This document shows positions 9,382 through 18,106 of a stretch of DNA of 64,000 bases, in pieces. The notes under the pieces are model-generated. The model was given only the letters and a program-made list of their open reading frames with translations, ran no database searches and was not told where the DNA came from. The stretch comes from Streptomyces profundus (GTDB taxonomy: Bacteria; Actinomycetota; Actinomycetes; Streptomycetales; Streptomycetaceae): positions 2,108,001 to 2,172,000 of the forward strand of contig NZ_CP082362.1 of assembly GCF_020740535.1 (NCBI RefSeq), read 5' to 3'. The position numbers and the translations under genes were made by a program. Within the stretch, counting starts at the first letter, position 1. The number at the start of each line of letters is the position of its first letter.

Positions 9382-9390
9382 CCGGTGCCC

Positions 9391-10359
9391 TCAGCCCCCC
9401 GGCGCGGTGGCCGCGCGGAACTCGCGGAACGCGTCGGCCACCAGATCGGGGAACTCCATCATGGCGACATGCCCCGCCTCGGGCAGCACCACCAGACGCG
9501 AGGCGCCGAACGCCCGGCTGGCGCGCCTGGCCATCCGGTAGGAGACCAGGCGGTCCCGCACGCCGTACACCAGGAGCGTGGGCACCATGACCCGTTCGGC
9601 CTGGCGCCACAGGGACTGTTGACCGCCCAGCGTGTAGGCGTTGACCAGGCCCCGGGCGGAGCGGGTGAGCGAGTCCCAGAAGTAGGGCAGGGACTGGCGG
9701 CGCTCCAGCTCGGCCTTGGCCGCCGAGAATTCCTCGGGCGTGATCCGCGATGGGTCTCCGTAGCACAGATGTAGGACATCACGGGCACGCTGCTCAGGCG
9801 ACAAGGCGCGCGTCATACGCCGCAAGAGCCGTCCCATGCCAGGACCGCCGAGCAGCGCGGTGGGCAACGCGGTGCGCTGCGGCGGCAGCTCGGGCAGCGC
9901 CGGCGAGACCAGCGTCAGCGTGCGCACCAGATCGGGCCTGAGGGCGGCGACCCGGGTGACCACGGAGCCGCCGAGCGAGTTGCCGAAGAGATGCACGGGG
10001 CCGCGCCCGGAGGCCTCCAACTCGCGCAGCACCGCCCTGGCGTGGCCGATCACCGAGTAGTCGCCGCTGTCCGGCGGCGGGGAGGCGCCGAACCCCGGCA
10101 GGTCGAGGGCCTCGCACTCCAGATCGCCGGCCAGCAGCTCCATCAGCGACGACCAGTTGCGCGACGAACCGCCGAGGCCGTGCACCAGGAGCGCCGGCTC
10201 AAGACCGTCAGCGGTGGCCGCACGACGCCGCACCGCCAGCGTCATCCCCGGCAGCGTCACGGTTCTGATGGTCTCCCCGGCGCGCACCCCGGGCCAACCC
10301 TCTGCTGCGGCGAGTGCCGCCTCGACGCGCTGCTCCTCGGTGGATGGCATGGACGCCAT
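9391..10359 (-). CDS. alpha/beta hydrolase
   Basis: A 322-residue protein from the ATG at 10359 (product MASMPSTEEQ). A longer GTG start at 10386 in the same frame is possible. It has the canonical fold: HGLGGSS oxyanion loop, nucleophile elbow GNSLGG, Asp in YGVRDRLVS and His in EAGHVAMME. It lacks a signal peptide, so it is probably a cytoplasmic esterase, lipase or C-C hydrolase of unknown substrate. The next gene (DUF3152) follows after nine bases, indicating an operon. Confidence 0.9.
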   Translation of the reverse strand: MASMPSTEEQRVEAALAAAEGWPGVRAGETIRTVTLPGMTLAVRRRAATADGLEPALLVHGLGGSSRNWSSLMELLAGDLECEALDLPGFGASPPPDSGDYSVIGHARAVLRELEASGRGPVHLFGNSLGGSVVTRVAALRPDLVRTLTLVSPALPELPPQRTALPTALLGGPGMGRLLRRMTRALSPEQRARDVLHLCYGDPSRITPEEFSAAKAELERRQSLPYFWDSLTRSARGLVNAYTLGGQQSLWRQAERVMVPTLLVYGVRDRLVSYRMARRASRAFGASRLVVLPEAGHVAMMEFPDLVADAFREFRAATAPGG

Positions 10360-10499
10360 AGTACGAGCCCTCATCCCCCATGACACGCGTCGGTGTTGGG
10401 CCGCCGGGCGCGTCGGCCCCCTCGGGTCTCCCCGTTCGCCCCTCGGCCCGCACGCGCCTAGGCTGGAGTTACCCGTCGGTCATCCGGAGGTGACGAACC

Positions 10500-10751
10500 A
10501 TGACCCAGGAGCCAACCGACCCCGAGTCCCTCGACGAGTTCCTCGACGAGACAGCGGACCCGGACACCTACGAAGCCGGCTCGGAGGAGGTCTCCGACGA
10601 GGCGCCCCCAGAGGACGCCGCCGAGCAGCGCCTTGAGCTGCTGCGACTGCGCGACACCCCGCTCACCGAGCGTGGTCTCGCCGAGAGCGATCCGGCCGAC
10701 GCGGCCGAGCAGTCCCGTGTCGTGGACCCGGGAGATGACGAGTACCGCTGA
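10500..10751 (+). CDS. small acidic hypothetical protein
   Basis: An 83-residue, very acidic protein (repeated D, E and A) without cysteines or membrane spans. It has a clear GGAGGTGA ribosome site seven bases before the ATG. The central EQRLELLRLRDTPL segment could form an amphipathic helix. I believe similar short proteins occur at this position in other Streptomyces, but no function is known to me. It is transcribed divergently from the hydrolase operon. Confidence 0.8.
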   Translation: MTQEPTDPESLDEFLDETADPDTYEAGSEEVSDEAPPEDAAEQRLELLRLRDTPLTERGLAESDPADAAEQSRVVDPGDDEYR

Positions 10752-10885
10752 GCCGCGGTGTCCACAGAGTGAAATCATCCCCACACGATGCACGCTGTGC
10801 GACGACTCGAACGTACGATGACCGCACGGGGTACCACACGAACGGCGCCACAGCGCGCAACCAGAGAAGCAGCCCGGGAGGCGGC

Positions 10886-11512
10886 GTGACAGCCACTGAG
10901 CAGACCGAGGCGCGCCCACGTGGCACCCGCCTGCCGCGCCGAGCCCGCCGCAACCAGCTGTTGGGCGCGGCCCAGGAAGTGTTCGTCGCGCAGGGTTACC
11001 ACGCGGCGGCCATGGACGACATCGCCGAGCGCGCCGGGGTGAGCAAGCCGGTCCTCTACCAGCACTTCCCCGGGAAGCAGGAGCTGTATCTGGCGCTGCT
11101 CGACCAGCACTGCGAGGCGCTGGTCGCCGCGGTGCGCCAGGCGCTGGCGTCGACCAACGACAACAAGCTGCGGGTCGCCGCCGCCATGGACGCCTACTTC
11201 GCCTTCGTCGAGCACGAGGGCGGCGCCTTCCGGCTGGTCTTCGAGTCGGATCTGACCAACGAGCCCTCGGTGCGCGAGCGGGTGGACCAGGTCTCCCTGG
11301 ACTGCGCCGAGCTGGTCTGCGCGGTGATCGCCGAGGACACCGACCTGCCGCACGAGCAGGCCATGCTGCTGGCGGTCAGCCTCTGCGGAATGGCGCAGGT
11401 CACGGCCAGACACTGGCTGAGCACCGGGCAGAAGGTGCCACGCGAGGTGGCCCACGGGCTGATCGCGTCACTCGCCTGGCGCGGCATCGCCGGCTTCCCG
11501 ATCCAGCACTGA
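10886..11512 (+). CDS. TetR family transcriptional regulator
   Basis: A 208-residue protein from the GTG preceded by GGGAGGCG. The frame opens earlier, but that stretch has no ribosome site. Residues 20-75 form the TetR helix-turn-helix, with IAERAGVSKPVLYQHFPGKQELY as recognition region. The C-terminal region is a ligand-binding helical domain with PF21943 or WHG-like character that I cannot place exactly. No neighbouring operon is an obvious target. Candidates are the acidic protein gene upstream and the DUF3107-EamA transporter genes downstream. In other Actinobacteria a TetR gene is often found next to a DUF3107 gene. Confidence 0.92.
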   Translation: MTATEQTEARPRGTRLPRRARRNQLLGAAQEVFVAQGYHAAAMDDIAERAGVSKPVLYQHFPGKQELYLALLDQHCEALVAAVRQALASTNDNKLRVAAAMDAYFAFVEHEGGAFRLVFESDLTNEPSVRERVDQVSLDCAELVCAVIAEDTDLPHEQAMLLAVSLCGMAQVTARHWLSTGQKVPREVAHGLIASLAWRGIAGFPIQH

Positions 11513-11651
11513 GGCACGGGCCGGCGGCGGCGCCCAACTGTTCGCTCAGGGCGTGGCAGATCCGCGACGGCCATCGGGTTCACGCGGCTAACCTGTGCTG
11601 CAGTACGGCGCGGACCATCGCGCACGTGGATGACCAGCGGAGGGACAAGCC

Positions 11652-12023
11652 GTGGAGATCAAGATCGGCGTACAGCACACGCCGCGCGAGATCGTTCTTG
11701 ACAGCGGACAGTCTGCCGAGGAGGTGGAGAGCGCGGTCGCTGACGCCCTCTCCGGCACCGGCAAGTTGCTCACCCTGGTCGATGTGCAGGGCCGCAAGGT
11801 AGTGGTCCCCGGGGATCGTCTCGCCTATGTGGAGATCGGTCGGCCGACCAGCCGCCGTCTGGTGTGTCAGTGCCCCCGCCTACGCTGGGTACCGGTCGTC
11901 ACAGCCGCGTGGAGGAGGTTCGGGTGCGTGCCATCGCCGCCGAGGCGCCCGCGGGACGCCACACCCTGGACGGGCTGCTGCTGGCCACGGCGATCGTCGG
12001 GATCTCCCTCTCGGGGCCGCTGA
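11652..12023 (+). CDS. DUF3107 family protein with aberrant C-terminal extension
   Basis: Residues 1-62 match DUF3107 well (MEIKIGVQHTPREIV..., ending RLAYVEIG). Family members usually stop a few residues after the equivalent of SRR, at about 75 residues in total. Here no stop is met and the frame runs to 123 residues, adding an Arg/Pro/Trp-rich tail that overlaps the next gene by 100 bases. The tail looks like non-coding frame, so the native stop was probably lost by a point change or small indel, or the sequence has an error. The GTG start has GGAGG eight bases upstream. The function of the family is unknown. Confidence 0.75.
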   Translation: MEIKIGVQHTPREIVLDSGQSAEEVESAVADALSGTGKLLTLVDVQGRKVVVPGDRLAYVEIGRPTSRRLVCQCPRLRWVPVVTAAWRRFGCVPSPPRRPRDATPWTGCCWPRRSSGSPSRGR

Positions 12024-12895
12024 TCGCCACGGTGGCGGCGCCGGCGCTGGCCATAGCCCTCTGGCGGAACGCGCTCGCGGTCGCCTCGCTGACGCCGGCG
12101 CTGCTGCGCCGCTCGGTCCGGCGGGAGCTGGGCCGCCTCAGCCGGCGCACGGTGCTGCTCTCGATCGCCGCCGGCGGCGCGCTGGCGGCGCACTTCGCGC
12201 TCTGGCTGCCCAGCCTGCGGCTCACCTCCGTGGCCTCTTCGGTCGCGCTGGTCACCACCACCCCGATCTGGACCACGGTGCTGCTGCGGCTGCTCGGCCA
12301 CCGGCCGCCCCGCCTCGTGTGGTGGGGCACGCTGCTCTCCTTCTCCGGGGTGCTGCTGCTCACCGGCGTCGATCTGGCGATATCGGGCCGGGCGCTCGCC
12401 GGGGACGCGCTGGCGCTGGGCGGCGGGTTGGCCGGCGCCGTCTATGTGCTGATCGGCGCCGAGGTGCGCCGCACCACGAGCACCACCAGCTACACGCTGC
12501 TCTGCTACACCGCCGCGGCGGTGCCCCTGCTGGGCGCCGCCCTGGCCACCGGCGCCGAGCTCACCGGCTACTCCGCCGAGACATGGGGCAAGCTGCTGCT
12601 GTTGACGGTCGCCTCCCAGTTGCTCGGCCACTCCCTGCTCAACCGGGTGGTCCGTGGCCTCGGCCCCTCGATCACCTCCACCGCGATCCTGTTGGAGACG
12701 CCGGGGGCCGCGGTGATCGCCGCCGTCTGGCTGGGGCAGCTGCCGCCGCCCGCCGCCTATCCCGCGCTGGCCGTGATCCTGCTCGGCCTGGTCCTGGTCA
12801 TCAGGGCCGAGCGCGCCGGCACCGCTCCGCCCGCCCCACCCGCCCCGTCGAGAGAGCCGCCCCGTGCCCACACCACCCCCCGCGCCCCCGCTTGA
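11924..12895 (+). CDS. EamA/DMT family transporter
   Basis: A 323-residue drug/metabolite transporter with about ten hydrophobic segments arranged as two EamA repeats; PLIATVAAPALAIALWRN and the LVIRAERAG end are typical. The GTG start is preceded by GGAGG at eight bases, which is why the longer open frame from 11864 was not used. It would export a small metabolite or amino acid from the cytoplasm. The gene starts inside the overlong DUF3107 frame, and its end overlaps the SUFU-domain gene by 32 bases. Confidence 0.9.
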   Translation: MRAIAAEAPAGRHTLDGLLLATAIVGISLSGPLIATVAAPALAIALWRNALAVASLTPALLRRSVRRELGRLSRRTVLLSIAAGGALAAHFALWLPSLRLTSVASSVALVTTTPIWTTVLLRLLGHRPPRLVWWGTLLSFSGVLLLTGVDLAISGRALAGDALALGGGLAGAVYVLIGAEVRRTTSTTSYTLLCYTAAAVPLLGAALATGAELTGYSAETWGKLLLLTVASQLLGHSLLNRVVRGLGPSITSTAILLETPGAAVIAAVWLGQLPPPAAYPALAVILLGLVLVIRAERAGTAPPAPPAPSREPPRAHTTPRAPA

Positions 12896-13472
12896 CCTGG
12901 TCGCCGCGCGGCTGCGTTCGGCGCTCGGCGAGCCGGACGCCAGCGCCTCGGTCACCTTCCTCGGCACCGAGCGGATCGAGGTGCTGCGCTTCGCCGACGC
13001 GTCCGCGGGGCTGGTCCGCTATGCCACGCTCGGCATGTCGGCCGCGCCGATGGCCGATCCGACGTCGACACTCGCCGATCCCGAGCGCGGCCCGCGCGCC
13101 GAGCTGCTGCTGACCCTGCGCGGCGGGCTCGCCCCCACCGACCAGGCGCTGCGCGCGCTGGCCACGTTCGCCGCCACGCCCCAGGTGGAGGGGCTGGTGG
13201 TGGCGCCGGGCGGCTCGCTCGACCTGGGCCAACCGCTGTGGCCCGACGCCCCGTTCCACTCGGTGCTGGTCGGCGAGGGCGGCGGCCTGGTGCCCGACCT
13301 CGAACTGCCGGAGCCGCTCTCCCCGGTGCGGTTCCTGCCGCTGCTGCCGATGACGCCCAACGAGGCGGCCTGGAAACGCGCGCGCGGAGCCGAGGCGCTT
13401 CAGGAGCGTTGGCTGTCCCAGGGCACAGATCTCAGAGATCCCACCCGAATGGCGGTTTCGCTCGCTGAGTGA
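12864..13472 (+). CDS. suppressor-of-fused (SUFU) domain protein
   Basis: A 202-residue protein with the bacterial SUFU-like pattern: an N-terminal strand region RIEVLRFADAS, RAELLLTLRGG, a central DLGQPLWPD motif and the C-terminal FLPLLPMTPNEAAWKR. The GTG start overlaps the EamA gene by 32 bases; the N-terminus is conserved enough that a later start is unlikely. Bacterial SUFU proteins often act as immunity or regulatory proteins, but here nothing toxin-like is adjacent, so the role is open. Confidence 0.85.
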   Translation: MPTPPPAPPLDLVAARLRSALGEPDASASVTFLGTERIEVLRFADASAGLVRYATLGMSAAPMADPTSTLADPERGPRAELLLTLRGGLAPTDQALRALATFAATPQVEGLVVAPGGSLDLGQPLWPDAPFHSVLVGEGGGLVPDLELPEPLSPVRFLPLLPMTPNEAAWKRARGAEALQERWLSQGTDLRDPTRMAVSLAE

Positions 13473-13515
13473 ACCAGCTTGACGGGGGCGCGCGGCGGCG
13501 CGACTGTAGGTGCCC

Positions 13516-14154
13516 ATGAGGGGCGAACCGAGTTGCCCGAAGTGCGGTGGCCGGGTACGGGCGCCGGGGCTCTTCGCGGACTCGTGGCGGTGCGCCTCCC
13601 ACGGCGCCGTCCACCCGTTGCAACCCGTGGTACCACCCAGCGCGCCCTCCCTCGGGGCGGTGGCCAACCGGAGCCGGGTCCCGGTCTGGATGCCCTGGCC
13701 GCTGCCCGTCGGCTGGCTCTTCACCGGGGTCACCAGCGCCGGCTCGGACGGCGCCGGCGCCCGGGCCACGGTGCTGGCCTGCCGCGGCCCCGGGCCGCTC
13801 GGCGGCTCGGGTGAGCTGCTGCTGGTCGCCGAGGAGTCAGGCGTCGGCCTCGGCGCCCGCTTCGCCGGCGTGCCGGAGCCGGACCCCGACGCGGACCGAA
13901 CCGACGAGTCCGTCAGCGAGGTCAGGGTGGTGGCCGCCGGCCGCCCCACCTCCCTGCGCCAGCCGCGCGGCGCCCCGGACGACCGGACGGTCTTCGTCGG
14001 CGAGTCCCTGGGCGTCCGGCTCTGGGCGGTGATCTGGCCCGAGCGCTCCGGGCTGACCGTCGACGAGGAGCTCGTCCTGGCCGACCTGCGCGAGGCGGGC
14101 TCCGATCTCGACCTGGTCCCCTGCGGGGCGCTCTCCCCCCGGCTGCTGGAGTGA
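13516..14154 (+). CDS. DUF6758 family protein, zinc-ribbon N-terminus
   Basis: A 212-residue protein. The ATG at 13516 gives MRGEPSCPKCGG, a CxxC zinc knuckle followed by a second C-x-x-H pair about 20 residues on (RCASHG). The remainder has a hydrophobic PWPLPVGWLFTG stretch and acidic regions, and no catalytic motif is visible. It is a conserved actinobacterial protein of unknown function. It lies between the SUFU and PHP genes on the same strand, with the PHP start 31 bases downstream. Confidence 0.85.
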   Translation: MRGEPSCPKCGGRVRAPGLFADSWRCASHGAVHPLQPVVPPSAPSLGAVANRSRVPVWMPWPLPVGWLFTGVTSAGSDGAGARATVLACRGPGPLGGSGELLLVAEESGVGLGARFAGVPEPDPDADRTDESVSEVRVVAAGRPTSLRQPRGAPDDRTVFVGESLGVRLWAVIWPERSGLTVDEELVLADLREAGSDLDLVPCGALSPRLLE

Positions 14155-14185
14155 CCGCACCCGTCCGGCGGCTATCCTGGGCCAC

Positions 14186-15028
14186 GTGCGCATCGACCTG
14201 CACACCCATTCCACCGCGTCCGACGGCACCGACTCGCCCGCCGAGCTCGTGCTGGCGGCTGCCGCCGCCGGGCTCGACATCGTGGCGCTCACCGACCACG
14301 ACACCGTCGCCGGCCACCGCGAGGCCGCCGAGGCGCTGCCCCCCGGGCTGACCCTGGTGCCGGGCGCCGAGCTGTCCTGCCGCCTCGACGGCGTCAGCCT
14401 CCACATGCTGGCCTACCTCTTCGACCCCGACGAGCCCCGACTCGCCGCCGAACGCGCCCTGTTGCGCGACGACCGGGTGCCCCGCGCCCAGGCCATCGTC
14501 CGCCGCCTCCAGGAGCGCGGCGTCCCGATCAGCTGGGAGCGGGTCCGCGAGCTGGCCCAGGGCACGGTCGGCCGGCCGCATATCGCGGCGGCGATGGTGG
14601 AGGCCGGCGTCATCGAGGACGTGTCCGCCGCGTTCACCCTGGAGTGGATCGGGGACGGGGGCCGCGCCCACGTCGGCAAGCACGAACTGGACGCGTTCGA
14701 GGCGATACGGCTGATCCACCAGGCCGGCGGCGTCGCCGTCTTCGCGCACCCGCTCGCCGTCAAACGGGGCAGATGCGTGCCGGAGAGCGCCATCCTGCGC
14801 CTGGCCGAGGGCGGCCTGGACGGCGTCGAGGCCGACCACCACGACCACGACCAGCCGACCCGCGACCGGCTCCACGGGATGGCGGCCGACGTCGGCATGC
14901 TGGCCACCGGCTCAAGCGACTACCACGGCACGCGCAAGCCCTGCCCGCTCGGCCTCAACACCACGGCGCCCGACGCCTACGCCGCCCTGCTGGAACGCGC
15001 CTCGGGCAGCGCCCCGATCACCCGCTGA
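14186..15028 (+). CDS. PHP domain phosphoesterase
   Basis: A 280-residue protein. The metal-binding motifs of the PHP superfamily are all present: DLHTHSTASDG at residues 3-13, TDHDT near 36, an E in the GAELSC strand, FAHP near 190 and the late SSDYHG. The closest described function is 3',5'-nucleoside bisphosphate (RNase AM/YciV-type) or histidinol-phosphate-type phosphatase activity; the absence of his genes favours the former. The GTG start at 14186 has no strong ribosome site. The last 11 bases overlap the 3' end of the convergent hydrolase gene. Confidence 0.9.
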   Translation: MRIDLHTHSTASDGTDSPAELVLAAAAAGLDIVALTDHDTVAGHREAAEALPPGLTLVPGAELSCRLDGVSLHMLAYLFDPDEPRLAAERALLRDDRVPRAQAIVRRLQERGVPISWERVRELAQGTVGRPHIAAAMVEAGVIEDVSAAFTLEWIGDGGRAHVGKHELDAFEAIRLIHQAGGVAVFAHPLAVKRGRCVPESAILRLAEGGLDGVEADHHDHDQPTRDRLHGMAADVGMLATGSSDYHGTRKPCPLGLNTTAPDAYAALLERASGSAPITR

Positions 15029-15902
15029 CCGACCCCCAGAACGCCGCCAGCGCGGCGGCCGTGGCGGCCGGGCGCTCCGCGTTGGGCGAGTGCTCGGCAC
15101 CCTCGATCACGGTGCGGCGCGCCCGCAGCCGCTCCGCCATCAGATCCAGCTCGGACACCGGCCACGCGGCGTCCCGCTCCCCGGACAGCACATGGACCGG
15201 CAGCCCCGTCGCCGCCAGCGCCGCCACCCGGTCCGGCTCGTGCCGCAGGGTGCGCCCCGTGTTCCGCAGCTGCCCCGGCGAAGTGGCCAACCACCGGCGG
15301 CGCAGGAACTCCCAGGACGCCGAGGTGTCCGCCTTCGGCTGGAGCATCCACCACAGCCGCCGCTGCCCCAGCAGCGGCAGCCCCACCGACAGCGCCCGCG
15401 CCCGCCACCGCTGGCCGGCGGCCACCCGGCCGGCCCCCGAGGCCATCAGGGTCAACGACGCGAACGGCACCGGCCCGGCCGCCGCCGACCGCAGCACGGC
15501 ACCCCGCGCGATCAGACCACCGAGCGAATGCCCCACCAGATGCGGCGCCGACCCAGCCCCCGGGCCAGACCCCGACCCCGACAACGACCCCGACAACGAG
15601 TCGGCCTGTGCCAACACGTCCTCGGCCAGCGCGCCAAGTCCATAGGACCGGCGGGCCAGATCGCCCGCCGACTCGTACTGACCGCGCCCGTCCACCGCCA
15701 CCGCCCGGTAGCCGGCCGCGGCGATCGGCTCCAGGAGCGCGATGAAGTCCTCCTTGCTGCCGGTGAACCCCGGCACCAACAGCACGGTCCCGGCCGGCGG
15801 GCCGCCGGGCTCGATGTCCAACACGGCGAACTCACCCCGCCGGGTGGCCAACGGGTACGCCCGCACGCCCGGCGGCGGCACCAGAAACGGCGGTCTGCTC
15901 AC
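15018..15902 (-). CDS. alpha/beta hydrolase
   Basis: A 294-residue protein from the GTG giving MSRPPFLVPPPG. Motifs: oxyanion GFTGSKED, nucleophile elbow GHSLGG, Asp in LSGERDAAW and His in EGAEHSPN. There is no signal peptide. The central segment has an odd G-S-G-S-G-P-G-A-G linker near residue 120. It is probably a cytoplasmic esterase or lipase-like enzyme of unknown substrate. Its 3' end overlaps the convergent PHP gene. Confidence 0.88.
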   Translation of the reverse strand: MSRPPFLVPPPGVRAYPLATRRGEFAVLDIEPGGPPAGTVLLVPGFTGSKEDFIALLEPIAAAGYRAVAVDGRGQYESAGDLARRSYGLGALAEDVLAQADSLSGSLSGSGSGPGAGSAPHLVGHSLGGLIARGAVLRSAAAGPVPFASLTLMASGAGRVAAGQRWRARALSVGLPLLGQRRLWWMLQPKADTSASWEFLRRRWLATSPGQLRNTGRTLRHEPDRVAALAATGLPVHVLSGERDAAWPVSELDLMAERLRARRTVIEGAEHSPNAERPAATAAALAAFWGSVSG

Positions 15903-16053
15903 GCGCAGAACAGTACCGCCCGCCGACCCCCCGGCCGCGCCCAGCCGCCCCTCGGGCCGGAGGGCCGGAGGCTTCACCGAGGGGACAACGGGCGGCGGTC
16001 GGTGGCGGGGCCGGCCGCCGAGGCGTCCGCTTCCGTGGGGCCGGAAACGGCGC

Positions 16054-16090
16054 TGTCCGGTCTCCGGGCCTTGGGGCCGGGGACCGGACA
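16054..16090 (-). terminator. hairpin after DEAD-box helicase
   Basis: A long inverted repeat (16054-16070 against 16075-16090) with one bulge, one wobble pair and a short loop. It lies 55 bases beyond the helicase stop on the minus strand. Confidence 0.6.
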
Positions 16091-16145
16091 GGTCATGCCT
16101 GGTGTGCCTTGGTCGGTCGGGCGAACCGTTCGGGCCGGTGCCCGG

Positions 16146-17723
16146 TCAGCTGCCCGCCGGGGTGCCGGCGCCGCCTCGGGTGCGGCGGCGACGTCGCCGG
16201 GGCGCGCGGGGGGCATCGCCCTCCGCCGCCGCGCCGTCCGCCGCCGCGCCATCCGCCGGGGCGGCGGCCGGGGCAGCCGTCGCGCCGTCGGCGAGGGGCT
16301 CGCCGGCCCGGGTGCGGCGACGCTGCCGCTTGGGCCTGGCCGGCCGCTTCGCCGGCGCCTCGGCCGCCGCGCTCTGGCCTCGTCGGCCACCCCGCTTGGC
16401 CTGGGGGCCGCCGAGGTCCTCGACCTCCTCGGCGTCAAGCCCCGCCCTGGTGCGCTCGGCGCGCGGCAGGGTGCCTCGGGTGCCCTCGGGGATGCCGAGT
16501 TCGGCGAAGAGGTGCGGCGACGTGGAGTACGTCTCCGGCGGGTCGGGGAACGCCAGCACCAGCGCCTTGTTGATCAGCTGCCAGCGCGGGATGTCGTCCC
16601 AGTCCACCAGGGTGACGGCGATGCCGGCCGCGCCCGCGCGGCCGGTGCGGCCGATGCGGTGCAGGTAGGTCTTCTCGTCCTCCGGCGTCTGGTAGTTGAT
16701 CACGTGGGTGACGCCGTCCACATCGATGCCGCGAGCGGCGACATCGGTGCAGACCAGCACGTCGACCTTGCCGTTGCGGAAGGCGCGCAGCGCCTGCTCC
16801 CTGGCGCCCTGGCCGAGGTCGCCGTGCACCGCGCCGGCGGCGAAGCCGCGGCGGGCGAGCTGGTCGGCCACATCGGCGGCCGTCCGCTTGGTGCGGCAGA
16901 AGACCATGGCCAGGCCCCGGCCGTCGGCCTGGAGGATCCGGGCCACCAGCTCGGGCTTGTCCATCGAATGGGCCCGGTAGACGTGCTGGGTGGTGTTCGC
17001 CACAGTGGCGCCCTCGTCATCCGGCGCGGTGGCCGTGATGTGGGTGGGCTGGTTCATGTAGCGGCGGGCGAGGCCGATGACCTGGCCCGGCATGGTGGCG
17101 GAGAAGAGCATGGTCTGCCGCTTGGCCGGCAGGTGCTCGATGATCTTCTCGACGTCCGGCAGGAAGCCGAGGTCGAGCATCTCGTCGGCCTCGTCCAGCA
17201 CCAGACTGCGCACGTGGGAGAGGCGCAGCTTGCGCTGTCCCGCCAGGTCGAGCAGCCGGCCCGGGGTGCCGACGACCACGTCGACGCCCTTGTTCAGGGC
17301 GTCGACCTGCGGCTCGTAGGCCCGGCCGCCGTAGATGGAGAGCACGCGGACGTTGCGCGCCTTGCCGGCGGTGAGCAGGTCGTTGGTGACCTGCTGACAG
17401 AGCTCACGGGTGGGGACGACGACCAACGCCTGGGGGGCGTCCGTGAGCTGGTCGGCCGTGGCGCGGCCGGCCTCGACGTCGGCGGGGACGGTGACGGCCT
17501 CCAGCAGCGGCAGGCCGAAGCCGAGGGTCTTGCCCGTGCCGGTCTTGGCCTGCCCGATGACGTCCTTGCCCGCCAGGGCGACGGGAAGCGTCATCTCCTG
17601 GATGGGGAACGGGCTGACGATGCCGACGGCCTCAAGGGCCTCGGCGGTCTCGGCGAGGATGCCGAGATCTCGAAATGTCGTGGTAGCGGACAGCGTGGTT
17701 GCCTCTTCTGTGTGACGCGGCAC
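16146..17723 (-). CDS. DEAD-box ATP-dependent RNA helicase
   Basis: A 525-residue protein. It has the Q motif (FPIQEMTL), motif I AKTGTGKT, motif II DEAD (VLDEADE), motif III SAT, and motif VI HRIGRTGRAG, in the right order over residues 15-380. A basic Arg/Lys/Ala-rich tail of about 130 residues with low-complexity repeats follows and probably binds RNA. It should remodel RNA duplexes in ribosome assembly or cold-stress mRNA handling. The GTG start at 17723 is used, though a start ten codons later is possible. The tail's 3' end has ADGAA-type short repeats. Confidence 0.93.
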   Translation of the reverse strand: MPRHTEEATTLSATTTFRDLGILAETAEALEAVGIVSPFPIQEMTLPVALAGKDVIGQAKTGTGKTLGFGLPLLEAVTVPADVEAGRATADQLTDAPQALVVVPTRELCQQVTNDLLTAGKARNVRVLSIYGGRAYEPQVDALNKGVDVVVGTPGRLLDLAGQRKLRLSHVRSLVLDEADEMLDLGFLPDVEKIIEHLPAKRQTMLFSATMPGQVIGLARRYMNQPTHITATAPDDEGATVANTTQHVYRAHSMDKPELVARILQADGRGLAMVFCRTKRTAADVADQLARRGFAAGAVHGDLGQGAREQALRAFRNGKVDVLVCTDVAARGIDVDGVTHVINYQTPEDEKTYLHRIGRTGRAGAAGIAVTLVDWDDIPRWQLINKALVLAFPDPPETYSTSPHLFAELGIPEGTRGTLPRAERTRAGLDAEEVEDLGGPQAKRGGRRGQSAAAEAPAKRPARPKRQRRRTRAGEPLADGATAAPAAAPADGAAADGAAAEGDAPRAPRRRRRRTRGGAGTPAGS

Positions 17724-18106
17724 ACGGCGGCGAGGCGGGTCTGCGTACCGCGTCGTTGCCTGGGCGGCCTTGGAGGGCCGGCCAGTCGGCGCGGGACCCG
17801 GTCGTCTCGCTCAAGCGCACGCACCGCGCGAGCGGGTCCCTCGGGCCGCGGTCCGTGCGGGGCGCACGATCCGCGTGAGGGCTGGTCAAGTCGGAGCCGA
17901 TCGGGCCACCGACCGGACATCCGCAGGGGCCCTGGGGCTCCGCATTACCCGGGCCCAGGAGACTCCAGCTTGGAATGGGACCCACCGCATCCGGGCGAGC
18001 CTCTATAGCACTGTACCTCGGAACCACGCACATATGTCAGGCCCCGTTTCGGAGGCGGACTTCCGAGGGTCCCCGGTTCCCTGCCCTGGGACTATTCTCC
18101 TTGGCC
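17724..18106. other. divergent intergenic region, helicase and ferritin-like gene
   Basis: 383 bases without a gene. It must hold the promoters of both divergent genes. A TATAGA-like -10 box for the helicase lies at 18002-18007 on the minus strand, but without a good -35. If used, the helicase mRNA would have a leader near 270 bases, as is common for cold-regulated helicases. No other structure was recognised. Confidence 0.4.

Noticed and set aside
15090..18008. A 972-codon open frame on the plus strand
   Set aside because: It lies opposite the hydrolase and DEAD-box helicase genes and has no family motif. It is a shadow of their codon use.
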